DNA from: Mucor racemosus
Lineage: Eukaryota; Mucoromycota; Mucoromycetes; Mucorales; Mucoraceae
Direction: 5' to 3'
Length of the DNA stretch: 64,000 nucleotides
Assembly (NCBI GenBank): GCA_027405735.1
Contig: JAPEHQ010000013.1
Coordinates: forward strand, 1,054,001 to 1,118,000
Positions 12,246-26,839 of the stretch are shown here, piece by piece. The position numbers and the translations under genes were made by a program. Each line of letters opens with the position of its first letter. The stretch's first letter is position 1. Below the pieces are notes generated by a model. The model was not told the origin of the DNA, searched no databases, and saw only the letters and a list, made by a program, of their open reading frames with translations.

Positions 12246-12768
12246 AGTAATTTGTTTCAATATTGGGCGAAAACGTTTGAAAACCATTTAAAACCATCTG
12301 AAACCTACTTTTTACATCCGTAAAAAGTCGACAACAGAAACCTTCCTATCTTTGTGAATTTCGAACCTAATAACTGCAAAATTTACATGAGAGTAATTAC
12401 TCATCTTTGAAATGCTGATATCAAAGAGCAGCTTTCACAACCTACTGTGTGTCCATAAAACCATTACCAATATACCATTAAGACTAAATGATTTAGGTCA
12501 AACTCAAAAACTGAGGGAGGATTTCCAGCTTTTTAGGCGTTTTCTGCAATGTTCTGCTATCTTTATCAGTCATTAAAGACTATTCATACTACTTATAAAT
12601 GCTAATGTGCATAAAACTACGCATAGATATAATTTAGAAAAATCGATAATTAAATCATTACAACTGACAAAAAGCGCTGGTGCCTGAGCATTTTATATTT
12701 GAGGTTCAGGTACATTTTTGTTGACAAGATTACTGCATGCGGATGAAAAATGACAAAAACCTTGTGAT
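12246..12768. other. Intergenic region downstream of the coiled-coil gene
   Basis: AT-rich sequence between repeat B and the 3' end of the minus-strand coiled-coil gene. No gene or clear signal is seen. Confidence 0.35.
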
Positions 12769-13732
12769 TTATTGTTTGACCATGTTTGATAATCTAGTCA
12801 ATGTAGCATGATAATCATTTTGATTTGTATCTTTTTCATGGTTGGATCTATTTTTCACTTTATAATATCTATCAAGATGATATTCGCAAATATCAGCATC
12901 GTTTTCAATGTCTTGCAAATGAACTGCAGTAGGTAATTGTCTACAAATGGATTCTACCGGAACAAATGGTGCATCCCATATGATTTTTCGAGTTTGTGTG
13001 TATTGCTCTGCATCTGATTTCCATTGATTTACTTGATCTTTGAACTCTTTTGGATTCAATGATAAATTATACAATGTGTTTTCCATTTGCTGTAATTGCT
13101 CGACATCTTTGTTTAGTATGTCGGTCTGAATACCTTGATCCATATATTCTTTTTCCATTAAATTTAATTCTTCAATATCAGTTCTCGATTGATTATAATC
13201 TTGTTCTGCTTTTGTTAATTGCTCTTCTAATTGCTATTTGGAATCATGAATATGTAATGCACATAGTATATTACTTAAAAACCTGCCTTGATCTTTTCAT
13301 CAAACTCTAATTGAATATTTCTGCATTTCTCATCAACTCTTTCCATGATCATATCAGTTTCATCATCATCATTATCTTCAATAGTTGGTTGGTATACTGG
13401 TGGTTGAGGGGGTATCTCGCTATTATGAATTGCTAATGCTTCTTCTGTTAATGATATAATTGGCTTTTTACGAATCGGTTCCGAAAAAACTGATTTTGTT
13501 TTAACGATTTCATTTGGTCTATTAAAAGCAACTACCACAAAAGGTTAATCAAGCCTATTCTGATGAACTTCGCGTTATTTTTTTTTCACATACTTTCTGA
13601 ATGTATTTGACTTGGTAATGAATGTGATTTAAAAGAAGAATATGAACATATCAAGTCTTTATCAATACTCGGATGATTTATACTTGACTCTTCTGTATAT
13701 TTATAATATTTATATTCTTCTTCTGAATTCAT
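12769..13732 (-). CDS. Hypothetical coiled-coil protein
   Basis: Predicted 281 aa from three exons read leftward: 13732-13594, 13531-13283 and 13226-12769. I do not recognise the family. The N-terminal third is rich in Ser, Tyr and Glu, then comes an acidic patch (IEDNDDDETDM). The middle and C-terminal parts are rich in Glu, Gln, Leu and Lys with heptad-like spacing, suggesting a coiled coil. There is no signal peptide or membrane segment. It starts only 115 bp after the stop codon of the polyglutamine gene on the same strand, so the two might be one transcription unit or even one gene joined by an unrecognised intron. The acceptor of exon 3 was chosen to keep the frame open. Confidence 0.6.
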
Positions 13733-13847
13733 TATAAAGCATAAATGTGTATTATTAAGGTAAAAACAAGTTTTTTTTATTAGAGATACACAACAACAAT
13801 CAAAGTAAAGCATTTAAATAAGTCACATACAACAAGTATCAAAGGGG

Positions 13848-14363
13848 TTAATTATAACTGTAATGATGTCTTGCGTTGTATCTTTGATTGTGTCTCTGTG
13901 GTTGTTGCTGATAATAATAATCAACCGGTGAATATACATACTGCTGAGGTTGCTGCTGCTGCTGCTGCTGTTGTTGTTGTTGTTGTTGCTGCTGCTGCTG
14001 CTGTTGTTGTTGTTGTTGCTGTTGTTGAGATGGCGGTTGAGGTGGAGGTAGTTGTGTTTGCATTGAATAATAGGGTATATCAGGATTATACCTAGGCATC
14101 ATTTGTTGCTTATTAGGTGGAATATTATCCATGTAATTACTATAATAACCACTATCATAAAAGCTAGGCTGATTATCAAATAATTCGTCATCCATTATGT
14201 CACCATCATCATAATATACATTATAAGCAGATGAAGCCCTTGATACAGATCTAATACTATGAAGTTCTCTTCCTGCAGATCTACTTTTTCTAAGCTTTTC
14301 ATAAGGAATCATCATTTCATCCATATATGGTATCATGGGTGCAACGTTAACTTTCATCATCAT

Positions 14364-14398
<35 letters not shown>

Positions 14399-15483
14399 CT
14401 TCATGCCATCTTACTGATTCAATGGATCTAGCACGAGGTCTTCTTTTACTTGCTACAGTATGATTTGAAACAAGGGTTGTTGCAGGGCTTGTGTGATCAA
14501 ACCGATGACCACCATTGCTTTTATTACTAGCATTACTGGTACGACGAGAAATAGGTTTTCGATTTGAAACAAGCATTTCATCATTATTATAATTATTTCT
14601 ACTATTACTACTTCTTCTACCTTCATCTACATATTGTTGTTGATGATGATAACTAGATCTAGAAGAACTGCGAGTATTATTTTTCATGTATTCTTCTGAC
14701 CTACTTCTATTTCGAAGTCGCCTCTGTTGATATAATTGTGGTTCATCTTCATCTACATCATTTTCTTCTAATGCAACATCTTGTTCATTTTCATAGTAAT
14801 ATTGTTGTGGTTGTTGTGGTTGTTGGTAATAGCTACCATTCATTCGTACAGGTATAGAATCATCTAACTCATCTTCTTGTTGCTGTTGCTGTTGTTGGCT
14901 TAATCCCATTTCAACTACTTGCTTTTGCAATTGATGCAATTGCTGTTGTTTCAATTGCTTATCGTAGTATGTCAATTTTGCTTTATTATTCTCTTCTTCT
15001 CGGTTCTTTAATACATTTGTAAGTTGGTCTTTAGTTTCGATTAGAGTTTCCATCATTTGATGACGATGAGTAAGAAGTTCTTGCTCTTTACGAGTCCATT
15101 CTTCACGATCTTTAATACGTTGTTTTTCAATAAGTTCTACTTGCTTTTTAAGCTCTCTCAAAAGAAATTCTTGCTCATCTTTTTGTTGTTGCATTTGTTG
15201 ATCTACTAAAAGATTTTGTGGTGGTTGTGGGGGTGGAATATGTTGTTGAGGTTGTTGCAATTCATAATTTGTTATAGTAGGTGTCAGTGTTTGCTTGTTA
15301 TAATGTTGTAAAGGTGTGACAGTAATAGCAGATGATCCGGATGATGGGCCAGTGTTGGGCCGCTTTTGAATATAATGTTGAGGACTCACGGTTCCAGAAG
15401 AAGAATCCGATAAAATACCACTAGCAATTATATCTTGTTGCATTTGCTGTTGCATTTGTTGTTGTTGCATCTGCTGTTGCATT

Positions 15484-15518
<35 letters not shown>

Positions 15519-16268
15519 TTGTTGCTGTTGTTGTTGCTGTTGTTGTTGCTGTTGTTGTTGCTGTTGTTGTTGTTGCTGTTGTTGCTGTTGTTGTTGCTGC
15601 TGTTGCTGCGGCAATGGAACATGCAAAGGGTTTACAATCGGCTTGCGGGAAGATTGTTTATTTAATGTGGGCAAGTCGGGAAGATCTGTTATTTGATCAT
15701 CTTCGGTTGTATCCGATAGAGACTCGAGAGCAGATTCGTAAACTCGGCTTGAATCATCGCTCGTGATAGTAGAATATGAAGACAATTCAGCAGAAACTTG
15801 GCGTATCTGTTGTTGTTGTTGTTGTTGTGCTGGTTGTGTCAAATGACGAGCAACTGGTTTAACAATTTGAGGCAATAGTGGTTCTAAAATAGTTTATATT
15901 AGCTTTTTGTTTTCAAATGTTAAAAATTAAAATGTACCTTCTCGAGGTGTTGGCAACAAAATGGGAGAGATTTCTTGTTGATGAATGAATTGCTTTGGTT
16001 CATCTTCTTCGACTTGAGTCTTGTCATGATCAAATCTACCCAAAATGGCACGAGTAGGAGTTAATAGTCGTCGAGGTTTAGGCATTACAATGGCAGGAGG
16101 AGAAGAAGATCTTGCATCTGTAGCCATAACAACGGGAATTGTTGCCATGGTATCAGCAGATTTAGTTAGTTTTTTAACATTTGGAGCCTCAAATCCTTTT
16201 GAATCTTGTTGCAAGATTGTATTTGATATATTTTTGTCCGATTTTTTCTTTTTAAATAGTTTCATCAT
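13848..16268 (-). CDS. Large polyglutamine, low-complexity protein
   Basis: Predicted 788 aa from two exons read leftward: 16268-15938 and 15883-13848. Function unknown. The start is very basic (a KKKK run within the first ten residues), and the next ~100 residues are Pro/Ser/Thr-rich. A long glutamine tract encoded by mixed CAA/CAG codons lies at about residues 204-257 (DNA 15430-15608). A helical, charged stretch predicted to be coiled coil follows at about 340-440. Then come Arg/Ser-rich segments, a shorter Q run near residue 605 and another long one near 720-755 (DNA 13945-14030). The tail is Tyr/Gln/Asn-rich and prion-like. Such architecture is common in fungal transcription, RNA-granule or polarity proteins, but no domain identifies it. 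Confidence 0.75.
15430..15608 (-). repeat. CAA/CAG trinucleotide tract encoding polyglutamine
   Basis: An almost pure run of CAG and CAA codons on the minus strand (TTG/CTG on plus), interrupted near its 3' end by a few ATG codons. Because CAA and CAG are mixed, DNA slippage should be lower than in a pure CAG array. A second tract lies at 13945-14030. Confidence 0.9.
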
Positions 16269-16557
16269 TGTAAAGTATAAAAAGGAAGAGAAAAAGGAAA
16301 ATTTAAGTTGGTTTGTATACAAAACATATACAGTGCAATAAGTTCAGCAACTGCTTAAATAGGGTTAGAAAATAAATAAAAAACATCATATCCAAAAAGG
16401 GATTTCGTACGTAGCACAATCAACCCATTATTACAATAACAACAACAACAGATTTTTTGTTTTAACCAAGTTTCTATTGAATTTTTTGATTGATTGATTT
16501 TTTGGAATAATATGATAAAGGTAATAAAAAATAAAAAAAGACATTAAACTATTTAAA

Positions 16558-18303
<1,746 letters not shown>

Positions 18304-20724
18304 AATAATGGTTCCTATAAAGTGTATAAAAGAGAAACGATGCAAAGGGTCTTACTGTAACAAAAATAAACTGAGTTACAAAACCAGGGTAAGGTTGGTA
18401 GGGCCAGTCATGTTTAATGTGCCCCTGGTGTAATTTCGACAACGTTATTTGAACTCAGGGATAGTCAAATTGGTGTCGTGGTGATCAATACAATAGACAG
18501 GCTTTTAAATTAACCCTGTATTGGACTTGATTCGTTGATTAGCATAGCTTAACTTGTGATTGTGCCCTATAATTTTCATGAAACAGGGCGACTTCATATC
18601 CGGTAGATAGACATTGTTTTCATATTACAAAGCTGGATCAAGTCAAAATTTATGTTTTTATCGGTATATTTGACACAAATCACCTAAAATAGCTAGCTAC
18701 AAGGCCTAAGATCCAGTAAAACCGGGCATTTCGAGTAGATTATGGATTCTATTCTGAAAATTATTTGCATTTTTTATGAAATATCAAAATACTATTGATG
18801 AAATAATATTCGGTTAAGCATTTGGTATCAAATACAATGCGAAATTTAGAAAAGAACATTATCCTGCAAAACTGCATAATAATGAATGCGACGTCAGCTT
18901 CAATTTAGTAGTTCATGGTGCAATTATTCAAGCTGCAATTATTCAAGCTGCAATCATTCAAGCTGCAATCATTCAACTTTCACCCATTGAATATTTCACT
19001 CACCAAATTCCTACCTATATTATCAAATGAAGAATATGTTACTTTATGCTGTAGGGGCCTTTTAGATCACAAATCAACTTTGTTGGTCATTGAAAATCTT
19101 AATTCATACCGTTTACAAACGGTGGAAAAAAATTAATGTCACAACTTTAAAGAATTTATTGCAACTAATATGCAAAGATAAATCAAAAAACATTTGATGA
19201 TACCATTCGGTATTATTTCAAGCATACTTTTGATTTTTTTTTCTTGTGGTTTTGTTTAGAAAAATGCCATGCTTCGAATTTTTAAACAAACTACATTTTG
19301 TAAAAGTGAGACCCAAGTGTGTATATCTGAGCTTGAAAATCATTTTGCCAAAATGACAAAAAATGACAAAAAAAAAATGACAAAAATTAAAATTTGAATT
19401 TACGCAACAAAATGCATAATAAGCTGAATTTGCGTATTAATTGTTTTAGATATAACTTTTGGTTCTGCATCTAATTATGTAAAACTTGCATCAGTTTTAA
19501 GCACAAAATATATTGTAAATTCAATATCAAATTTTAACAGTTTTTTGCCAAAAAGTGCTACTTTTTGAATATATTTTTAAAATCTAATTTAATCACCAGA
19601 TAGCTGGTAAAATTAGCTACAGATATAGTGGTTGTTTGCAATGGTAGCTCCATTTTTCGTTGAGAAAACGCAATATTTCATCGATTTTTTGAATTCGGGA
19701 TTTTCGAGGACGACCAATCGTAAGGGAAAATGTCCCGATATTTTTGGGGTCAAATCAAAAAAATTCAATTGCAAGTTTCTCCATCAGAAATCCATATTTT
19801 TTGGAGAAATAAAATGGATTACGTAGATTTCAATTGACACTATTGTATAGACCTATAAAGACGCCATTATTATATCCAAATATCTTTTAATTCCTTTAAA
19901 ATATACTGAAAAAAAAAATAAAAAAGTACAAAAAAAATTTTTTTCTTCCAAATCTTTTGAAACTTAAATATATTATAGAGAATTAAAAAAGAAGTATAGT
20001 TTACTTAATGGTTCTATCATAGTAGCATATTATTTTTTCGATATATCGCTTCTCAAATACCTCGAATTTAAGCAGTGAAAATTTGATGTTTTGATTTTAA
20101 ATAATTTATTTTCGCTTATTATATAAACTATCTAAAACAAAAAATTGTAGTTCTTAATTCTTAGCATCTCAACTATAAGTTTACTTTTTTTTAAGGAGTC
20201 GATATCAGTAATTATGCAGCAAACACATTTCAAACACTGAATACATTCAACATAAATTTGGTAAAAAATTGAAATTCCGAGTAGTATTTCGTGCATTTAC
20301 AACTCGACTTCCTTGACTTTTGGCCAACAAAACAAGTAATAAAACATAATACCCAATACATTACGACTGTAAGTCTAACTGCAAAGCTAATTTTTATAGA
20401 TTAATTCGTAATATCTTGAGATATGGGAGGAGATTATGAAAATTGCATTTAGATTTTGCACAAATTTGATCATTTAGGCAAAATTGATAACTCAAGCCAA
20501 TAACGACGAAAGCTTTAAACGCTGTCATAAAAATTTGTTTGGTACATTTCACGACCAAAGAAGAACATAACTTTCGTAGTTGTTCCTCTTCCCTTTGTTT
20601 TGTCGTTCTTTTCTTCTTATACATCTAATTTGTTATATTAACCACCAATTTAAAAAGAAAAGATATTTGAGAAGCTACCACGACGACAACCAACAAAAAA
20701 TGATGTAAATTGAAATATTATATA
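18304..20724. other. 2.4-kb intergenic region between divergent ATP2 and RAD3
   Basis: Holds the divergent promoters of ATP2 and RAD3. At about 18918-18975 there are four imperfect copies of an ~17-bp unit (core TTCAAGCTGCAAT). From about 19260 to 19880 an AT-rich stretch with GAGAAAACGCAATATTTC and repeated TTTTTGG-type motifs is reminiscent of, but far diverged from, the copy A-F repeat family. No gene is supported. Confidence 0.4.
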
Positions 20725-23536
20725 ATGACTAATCTGTTTGATATTGACAAACTAGACATATTTCATAGTTTTAATATTGATGAACTTGTTGTACACTTTC
20801 CTTATGATAAAATATACCCTGAACAATATCAGTACATGTGCGATTTAAAGAAATCTTTGGACGCACAGGTTTGTAATAAACCTACAAAATTTGAAATCAA
20901 CACGCTAACATTCAACCACATTATCACATCAGGGTCATTGTGTATTAGAAATGCCCTCTGGTACTGGTAAAACTGTTTCCTTACTATCATTAATTGTTGC
21001 TTATCAAATGGTAACTATTTAATTTAATATGAATATATTTATAAAATATTGACATGTTTGCGTAGCAATATCCTGATCAACACCGAAAATTCATCTACTG
21101 TTCACGTACAGTTCCAGAAATCGATAAAGCATTAGCTGAATTAAAGAATCTAATGGCATACAGACAATCTCAAGGTTTAGTAGAGGATTTTTTCGGCGTT
21201 GGCCTTACATCTCGTAAGAATTTATGTTTGAATCCAAAAGTGTCAAAAGAGAAAAAGGGTAAAGTGGTAGATTCGAAATGTAGAAATCTTACTGCAAGTT
21301 GGGTTCGTGCAAAAGCTGGTGTCAATAAAGCTGGAGGAAACCAACAAGCAGAGGAAGGGGATGACCCAATGGATGTAGATCAACAACGAAATGATGTGGA
21401 ATTATGTAATTTCTATGAGGTGAGTGTAGAGTTACATGGAAAACTGCAGTATAAAAATAAATTAATTGGAATATTTCATAGACTCTTGAAGCTGCTAATT
21501 CACCAAATCCTATTCCAAATGGTGTATATACATTTGAAGACCTTAAAGCTTATGGTAAAGAAATGCAATATTGTCCATATTATCTTGTACGACGAGCAGT
21601 AAGTTAATTTGTGGGTTTTATTTTTTGCATAAATTTGTTATTGACATGATATAAGATCCCATTTGCAAATGTTGTGATTTATTCATATCATTATATGTTG
21701 GATCCAAAAGTTGCTGAACTTGTTTCAAGAGAATTATCAAGAGATTGTATTGTAGTTTTTGATGAAGCACATAATATTGACAATGTTTGTATTGAATCTT
21801 TAAGTATTGATTTGACGAGACCCATGTTGGATGCGAGTGCAAGAAGCGTTGGTGTATTAGCTGACAAGATTGAAGAGTAAAATAAAATATCAGTTTGATT
21901 GATTAGAAATGTATTAATAATTGATATTTAGAATCAAGAAAACTGATGCTCAGAGATTAAAAAATGAATACACAAAATTAGTTGAAGGGTTGCGAGATGC
22001 AAATACAGCAAGAGACGAGGACACATTCATGGCAAATCCTATTTTACCTGATGATTTATTGAAAGAAGCTATTCCTGGTAATATCAGAAGAGCAGAACAT
22101 TTCGTCGCATTTTTAAGAAGATTTATTGAATATTTAAAGGTAATGTCATATGCTTATAATTAATTATTATATACTCATATATATCGCATATTGTACAGAC
22201 TCGTCTGCGAGTAATGCATGTTGTTGCAGAAACGCCTGCTTCATTTCTACAGCATTTGAAAGATGTTACTTATATCGAAAGGAAACCTTTAAGATTCTGT
22301 GCAGAAAGATTATCGAGCTTGGTGCGTACATTAGAGTTAACGGATTTGGAGCATTTCAGTAGTTTACAAAAAGTAGCTTCTTTTGCCACTTTGACATCCA
22401 CATATGATAAAGGCTTTTTGCTTATTCTTGAGCCTTTTGAAACTGAAGTTGCTACCGTACCTAATCCAGTTTTACATTTCACGTAAGTATTTTGTGGTTT
22501 TTCATGGAAAAAGATCGTTTATTAATATAAATCTACAGTTGCTTAGATGCATCAATAGCTATAAAACCAGTATTTGATCGATTCAGCTCAGTAGTCATTA
22601 CATCTGGTACTTTATCACCACTTGAAATGTATCCTAAAATGCTTAATTTCCAAGCTGTTGTACAGGAAAGTTATTCAATGACATTATCTCGAAATTGTTT
22701 CTTACCCATGGTCATTACTCGTGGTTCTGATCAAGTAGCCATTAGTTCTAAATTTGAAGTGCGTAATGATCCTGCTGTCGTGCGTAATTTTGGTCAAATC
22801 ATGGTAGAAATGTCCAAAATTGTACCTGATGGTATGGTTTGTTTCTTTCCTAGTTATTTGTATATGGAATCCATTGTATCCATGTGGAATGATATGGGTA
22901 TTTTGAACGAAGCTTGGAAGTATAAATTGATTTTTGTCGAAACACCTGATGCAGCAGAGACAAGTTTAGCATTAGCTAATTATCGTAAAGCTTGTGATAA
23001 TGGTAGAGGAGCTATTTTATTATCCGTAGCAAGAGGTAAAGTCTCTGAAGGTATCGATTTTGATCATAATTATGGAAGAGCGGTTATTATGTTTGGTATT
23101 CCATATCAATATACAGAATCTCGTATTTTGAAGGCTCGTTTGGAATATTTGCGTGATAATTTACATATTCGTGAAAATGATTTTTTAACATTTGATGCTA
23201 TGCGACATGCTGCTCAATGTGTAGGAAGAGTTTTAAGAGGTAAAACTGATTATGGACTTATGGTATTTGCAGACAAGGTAAGATTATCATTGTATTTTCA
23301 CAATGAGATTTACTAATACAATTAAGTAGAGATTTGCAAGAGCTGATAAAAGAGCAAAATTACCTAAATGGATTAATCAATATGTTACAGATGCTTCTAC
23401 AAATTTGTCTACTGATATGTCATTAGTGATTGCCAAAAAGTTTTTAAGATCAATGGCGCAACCATATGAATCAAATCAAACAGGTGTATCATTATGGACT
23501 ATCAAGGATATTGATAAGCATACTTCAAAGCAATAA
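20725..23536 (+). CDS. RAD3: TFIIH DNA helicase XPD/Rad3
   Basis: Predicted 783 aa from nine exons: 20725-20868, 20933-21010, 21066-21419, 21482-21598, 21656-21876, 21932-22139, 22199-22482, 22539-23277 and 23330-23536. This is the 5'-3' helicase of transcription factor TFIIH, needed for nucleotide excision repair and RNA polymerase II initiation. Walker A is [13 protein letters not shown]. Cysteines in CLNP, KCRN, LCNFYE and YCPYY form the 4Fe-4S cluster site. The Walker B box is [10 protein letters not shown], and motifs [33 protein letters not shown] and [16 protein letters not shown] follow. Length matches yeast Rad3 (778 aa). The N-terminus carries about 14 extra residues before the usual start-like [10 protein letters not shown], so the start may be further in. 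All motifs are intact. Confidence 0.97.
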
Positions 23537-23924
23537 TCAAAGCATGTACATACCCTCCCTTTTCTCCATATTTCGTACTCCAGTTACAATAGCTATAAAC
23601 CAATCAATGGTCTTGTACATTTCGCAATTTTGCTTGAACTGTAATAAATATTCATGAATTCAAGCTTTGTAACTGTCAAAATTCTCAGTTTCCATAGCAA
23701 CAAAAGTTCTTCTTAATTATGCTCTTTTGACAATTTGAGTACATTTACATGTAACATACCAATATTTACCATAAATCTCTATAAATCAATCATCAAAGTT
23801 CAATTCGGAGTACTAATCATCTCTTTTCAAGATGATGTTTAAACCTTTAAGATATATATTCGTAACAAACAACAAATACAAAGCCTTCTCTTTTTGTTTA
23901 TTCAAATATAAAACTTATTCAACC
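23537..23924. other. Intergenic region between RAD3 and MET22
   Basis: Short AT-rich spacer expected to contain the RAD3 3' end and the MET22 promoter. Nothing else is seen. Confidence 0.4.
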
Positions 23925-25124
23925 ATGTCTGGTAAAGCAGAATTAATATACAATGCACACACTCATCTAATGCAATGCGAATTTAGTTTACGCTAAAGAA
24001 AGAAACGTTGCTATTCAAGCTGTCTTGACCGCTAGTAAGGTCTGCCAATCTGTATTTCAACACTTGGTTGCCAACGAAACTTTAACCAAGAATGACAAAT
24101 CTCCTGTTACAGGTAATTAATAAATATATATGTATATCATTATAAAGTATTGTAAATTCATCCTTTTTGAATGTATAGTTGCTGATTTCTCAGCTCAAGC
24201 TATTGTTAATACCTACCTCAAGGATCATTTCCCTGAAGATCCTATTGTAGGAGAAGAAGATTCTAAAGATTTACAAGGCGATGTTGGTAAAACATTAAGA
24301 GAAAAAGTCTTTTCTTTAACCAATGGAGTATTGGGTGATAATGAGAAGCTTTCCGAGCAACAAGTAAGTTTCGTATTGTTTGTGGGAGGGGGGGGGGAGC
24401 AAAAAGATCACCAACCTACTCCGAATTTTTGTAGATTTTAGATGCTATTGATCGTGGTAATTACGTTGGTGGAGCTAAAGGACGCCATTGGGCTTTAGAT
24501 CCTATTGATGGTACTAAGGGATTCTTGCGTGGTGGACAATATGCTGTTTGTTTGGCACTTATTGTAGATGGTATTGTCCAAGTTGGTGTAGTTGGTTGCC
24601 CTAATTTGCCTATTGATCATAAACAACCTGAAGGTGAACGTGGATCTATCTTTATTGCTGTTCGTGGACAAGGTGCTTTCCAACGTACATTTACAAATGA
24701 AACTGAATCACCTATTCAATTTGCTGATATTTCTTCAACTGAAGAAGCTACTTTCTGTGAATCCGTTGAAGCTGGACATTCATCTCATGGTGATGCAGTA
24801 GAAATTGCCAAATTGTTGGGCATTACTCGTGAACCTGTTCGCATGGATAGTCAAGCTAAATATTGTTCTATTTCTAGAGGAGATGCTGATATTTACTTGC
24901 GTCTTCCTACTAGTAAAGCCTATGTTGAAAAGATTTGGGACCATGCCTCTGGTAATGTCCTTGTCACTGAAGCAGGTGGAAAAGTAACTGATATTCATGG
25001 TCAACCTCTTGATTTTTCTATTGGTCGTACATTGGAAAAGAATAAGGGTGTCATTGCTTCAAAGGCCAATATTCATGAACGAGTTTTAGAGGCTGTTCAA
25101 AAGGTTTTAGGCAATAAATTTTAA
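23925..25124 (+). CDS. MET22: 3'(2'),5'-bisphosphate nucleotidase
   Basis: Predicted 335 aa from four exons: 23925-23931, 23987-24112, 24179-24363 and 24435-25124. The enzyme (Met22/Hal2) removes the 3' phosphate from PAP and PAPS, clearing the product of sulfate activation. In yeast it is the target of lithium and sodium toxicity. The metal-binding motifs of the inositol-monophosphatase fold are present: GEEDS near residue 65, WALDPIDGTKGFLRGGQYAV near residue 125, and WDHASGNVLVTEAGG near residue 275. The first exon has only seven coding bases (Met, Ser and one base), inferred because the second exon lacks an ATG at the proper N-terminus. That is the weakest part of the model. Confidence 0.94.
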
Positions 25125-25689
25125 AGCGAGATCTCATCATGCTTGTTTTTAAAGGATTTTTAAGGACCTAAAAAGATATGTTTTATTATAATGAATTGCA
25201 ATATAAAATGATCCTCATATGTTGTTCTTTCTATTTGTGTTTTCTCTATTTATTTATTTTTTGCTTGTGTTTCTGATTTGAAAAATGAAACCTTTTCTCA
25301 ATAATCGTTGCTATTTACTTTATTATGCAGCTTCTTCTTCATGATGGAAGTGCGAGGCATCATTCGCTTTAAAATATTAATTGTTTGTACAATGTAGCTT
25401 ACATAAACATTCACAAAATAGTAATAAACTTTATAATATAGTTCATTCATTCCGTATGGTTTAACTTTTTTGGCGTACAGAGATACCGAAAGATATATAT
25501 TTTTGAAGGAATATCAACTAAAACCTTTCGGAAATTTGTAATGAATATAAGCCAATCCTTTCAATGTCAATTTTCCCTAAAGGAGAATTTCAAGGGAAAT
25601 TAAGCTTTCACATTTTGCAAGGTATAAATTAAAAGCCAAATTTCTCACATTTATTTCTCTTTCATTAAACTTTTTTACTGTTAAAACAA
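25125..25689. other. Intergenic region and promoter of the polyol dehydrogenase gene
   Basis: AT-rich spacer. A TATA-like GGTATAAATT occurs near 25620, about 70 bp before the start codon at 25690, a reasonable position for a core promoter. Confidence 0.35.
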
Positions 25690-26839
25690 ATGTCTATTGC
25701 CCCCACAAGTGAGTACACTATCCCCACCAAAGATACCATCAATCAAGGTGTCTTGCTCAAGGAAAAAGATGACCTTCAATTGGTCGAAATTCCTGTTCCT
25801 GAACCTCCTGCTGGTCATGTTCAACTCCAGGTAAAATGTACTGGTATTTGTGGTTCTGATGTTCATTTGTGGAAGCATGGTGAGATTGGTATTTTCCCCG
25901 TTTGTGCTCCTCAATTACTCGGTCATGAAAGTGCTGGTATTGTCACTGCTTTAGGTGAAGGTGTTACTACTCTTCAAGTAGGCGATAGAGTAGCTGTTGA
26001 AGCGTAAGTAGTATATATCATCGCGGGAAACATTATTGAACTAAGCGTAAAATGTTTATAGTGGTATCCCTTGTTCTGCTTGTGATCAGTGTATGATGGG
26101 TAGATACCATCTTTGTCCCGATGTCATTTTCAAATCTACCCCTCCTTATGATGGCCAACTTGCTAGATATATCACTCATCCTGCCCGTTGGTTGCACAAA
26201 ATTCCTGCCAGTATCTCTTATGGTGAAGGCGCTTTACTAGAGCCATTATCTGTTGCCATTGCCGCTGTTGATCGTTCTAGAGCCCAATTTGGTAAATCCA
26301 TGTTGATTGCTGGTAGCGGGCCCATTGGTTTATTGATTTTAGCTGTTGCAAAGGCTACCGGCGTTCATCCTATTGCTATAACTGATGTTAATCAAGGTCG
26401 CTTAGATTATGCAAAGAAGATGGGTGCTACTATTACATACAAGATTAACACTGAGAATTCAGAATTACAAACTGCCAAGGAATTGCGTGCCTTGTTTGGC
26501 GGTGAAGGTGCTGAATGTTCTTTGGAGTGTACAGGTATTGAGAGCTCTTTCAGAACCGCTATTATGGCTACTCGTGATGCAGGCACTTGTTTGCTTGTTG
26601 GTGTTGGAAAGAATGATCAAACTCTTCCTGTCAATAACTTTGCTATGCGTGAAGTAGATATCAGAGGCTTATTTAGATACCATCATACATATCCTCGTGC
26701 TATTGCATTATTGTCCAGTGGTATCTTGGATATCAAGCATTTGATTACTGATACTTATGATTTCTCAGATGCCCTCAAGGCATTTGAAAAGACTCATGAT
26801 CGTAATTCTGGTGCTTTGAAGGTTCAAATTATCAACTAA
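25690..26839 (+). CDS. Zinc-dependent polyol dehydrogenase, L-arabinitol 4-dehydrogenase-like
   Basis: Predicted 363 aa from two exons (25690-26003, 26062-26839). It is a medium-chain dehydrogenase that oxidises sugar alcohols with NAD+. Catalytic-zinc residues lie in GICGSDVHLWKHG and LLGHESAG. The structural zinc site has four cysteines in PCSACDQCMMGRYHLC. The Rossmann motif GSGPIGLL and an acidic residue in ITDVNQGRL point to NAD+. STPPYDGQLARYITHPARW and ALLEPLSVA resemble fungal L-arabinitol 4-dehydrogenase and xylitol/sorbitol dehydrogenases; which substrate is preferred cannot be read here. Codon use suggests good expression. It follows MET22 on the same strand with no evident functional link. 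Confidence 0.92.

Noticed and set aside
13871..14095. Plus-strand Ala/Val-rich frame, and Leu-only and Asn/Ser frames around 15428-15665
   Set aside because: Shadows of the CAA/CAG tracts of the polyglutamine gene in other frames.
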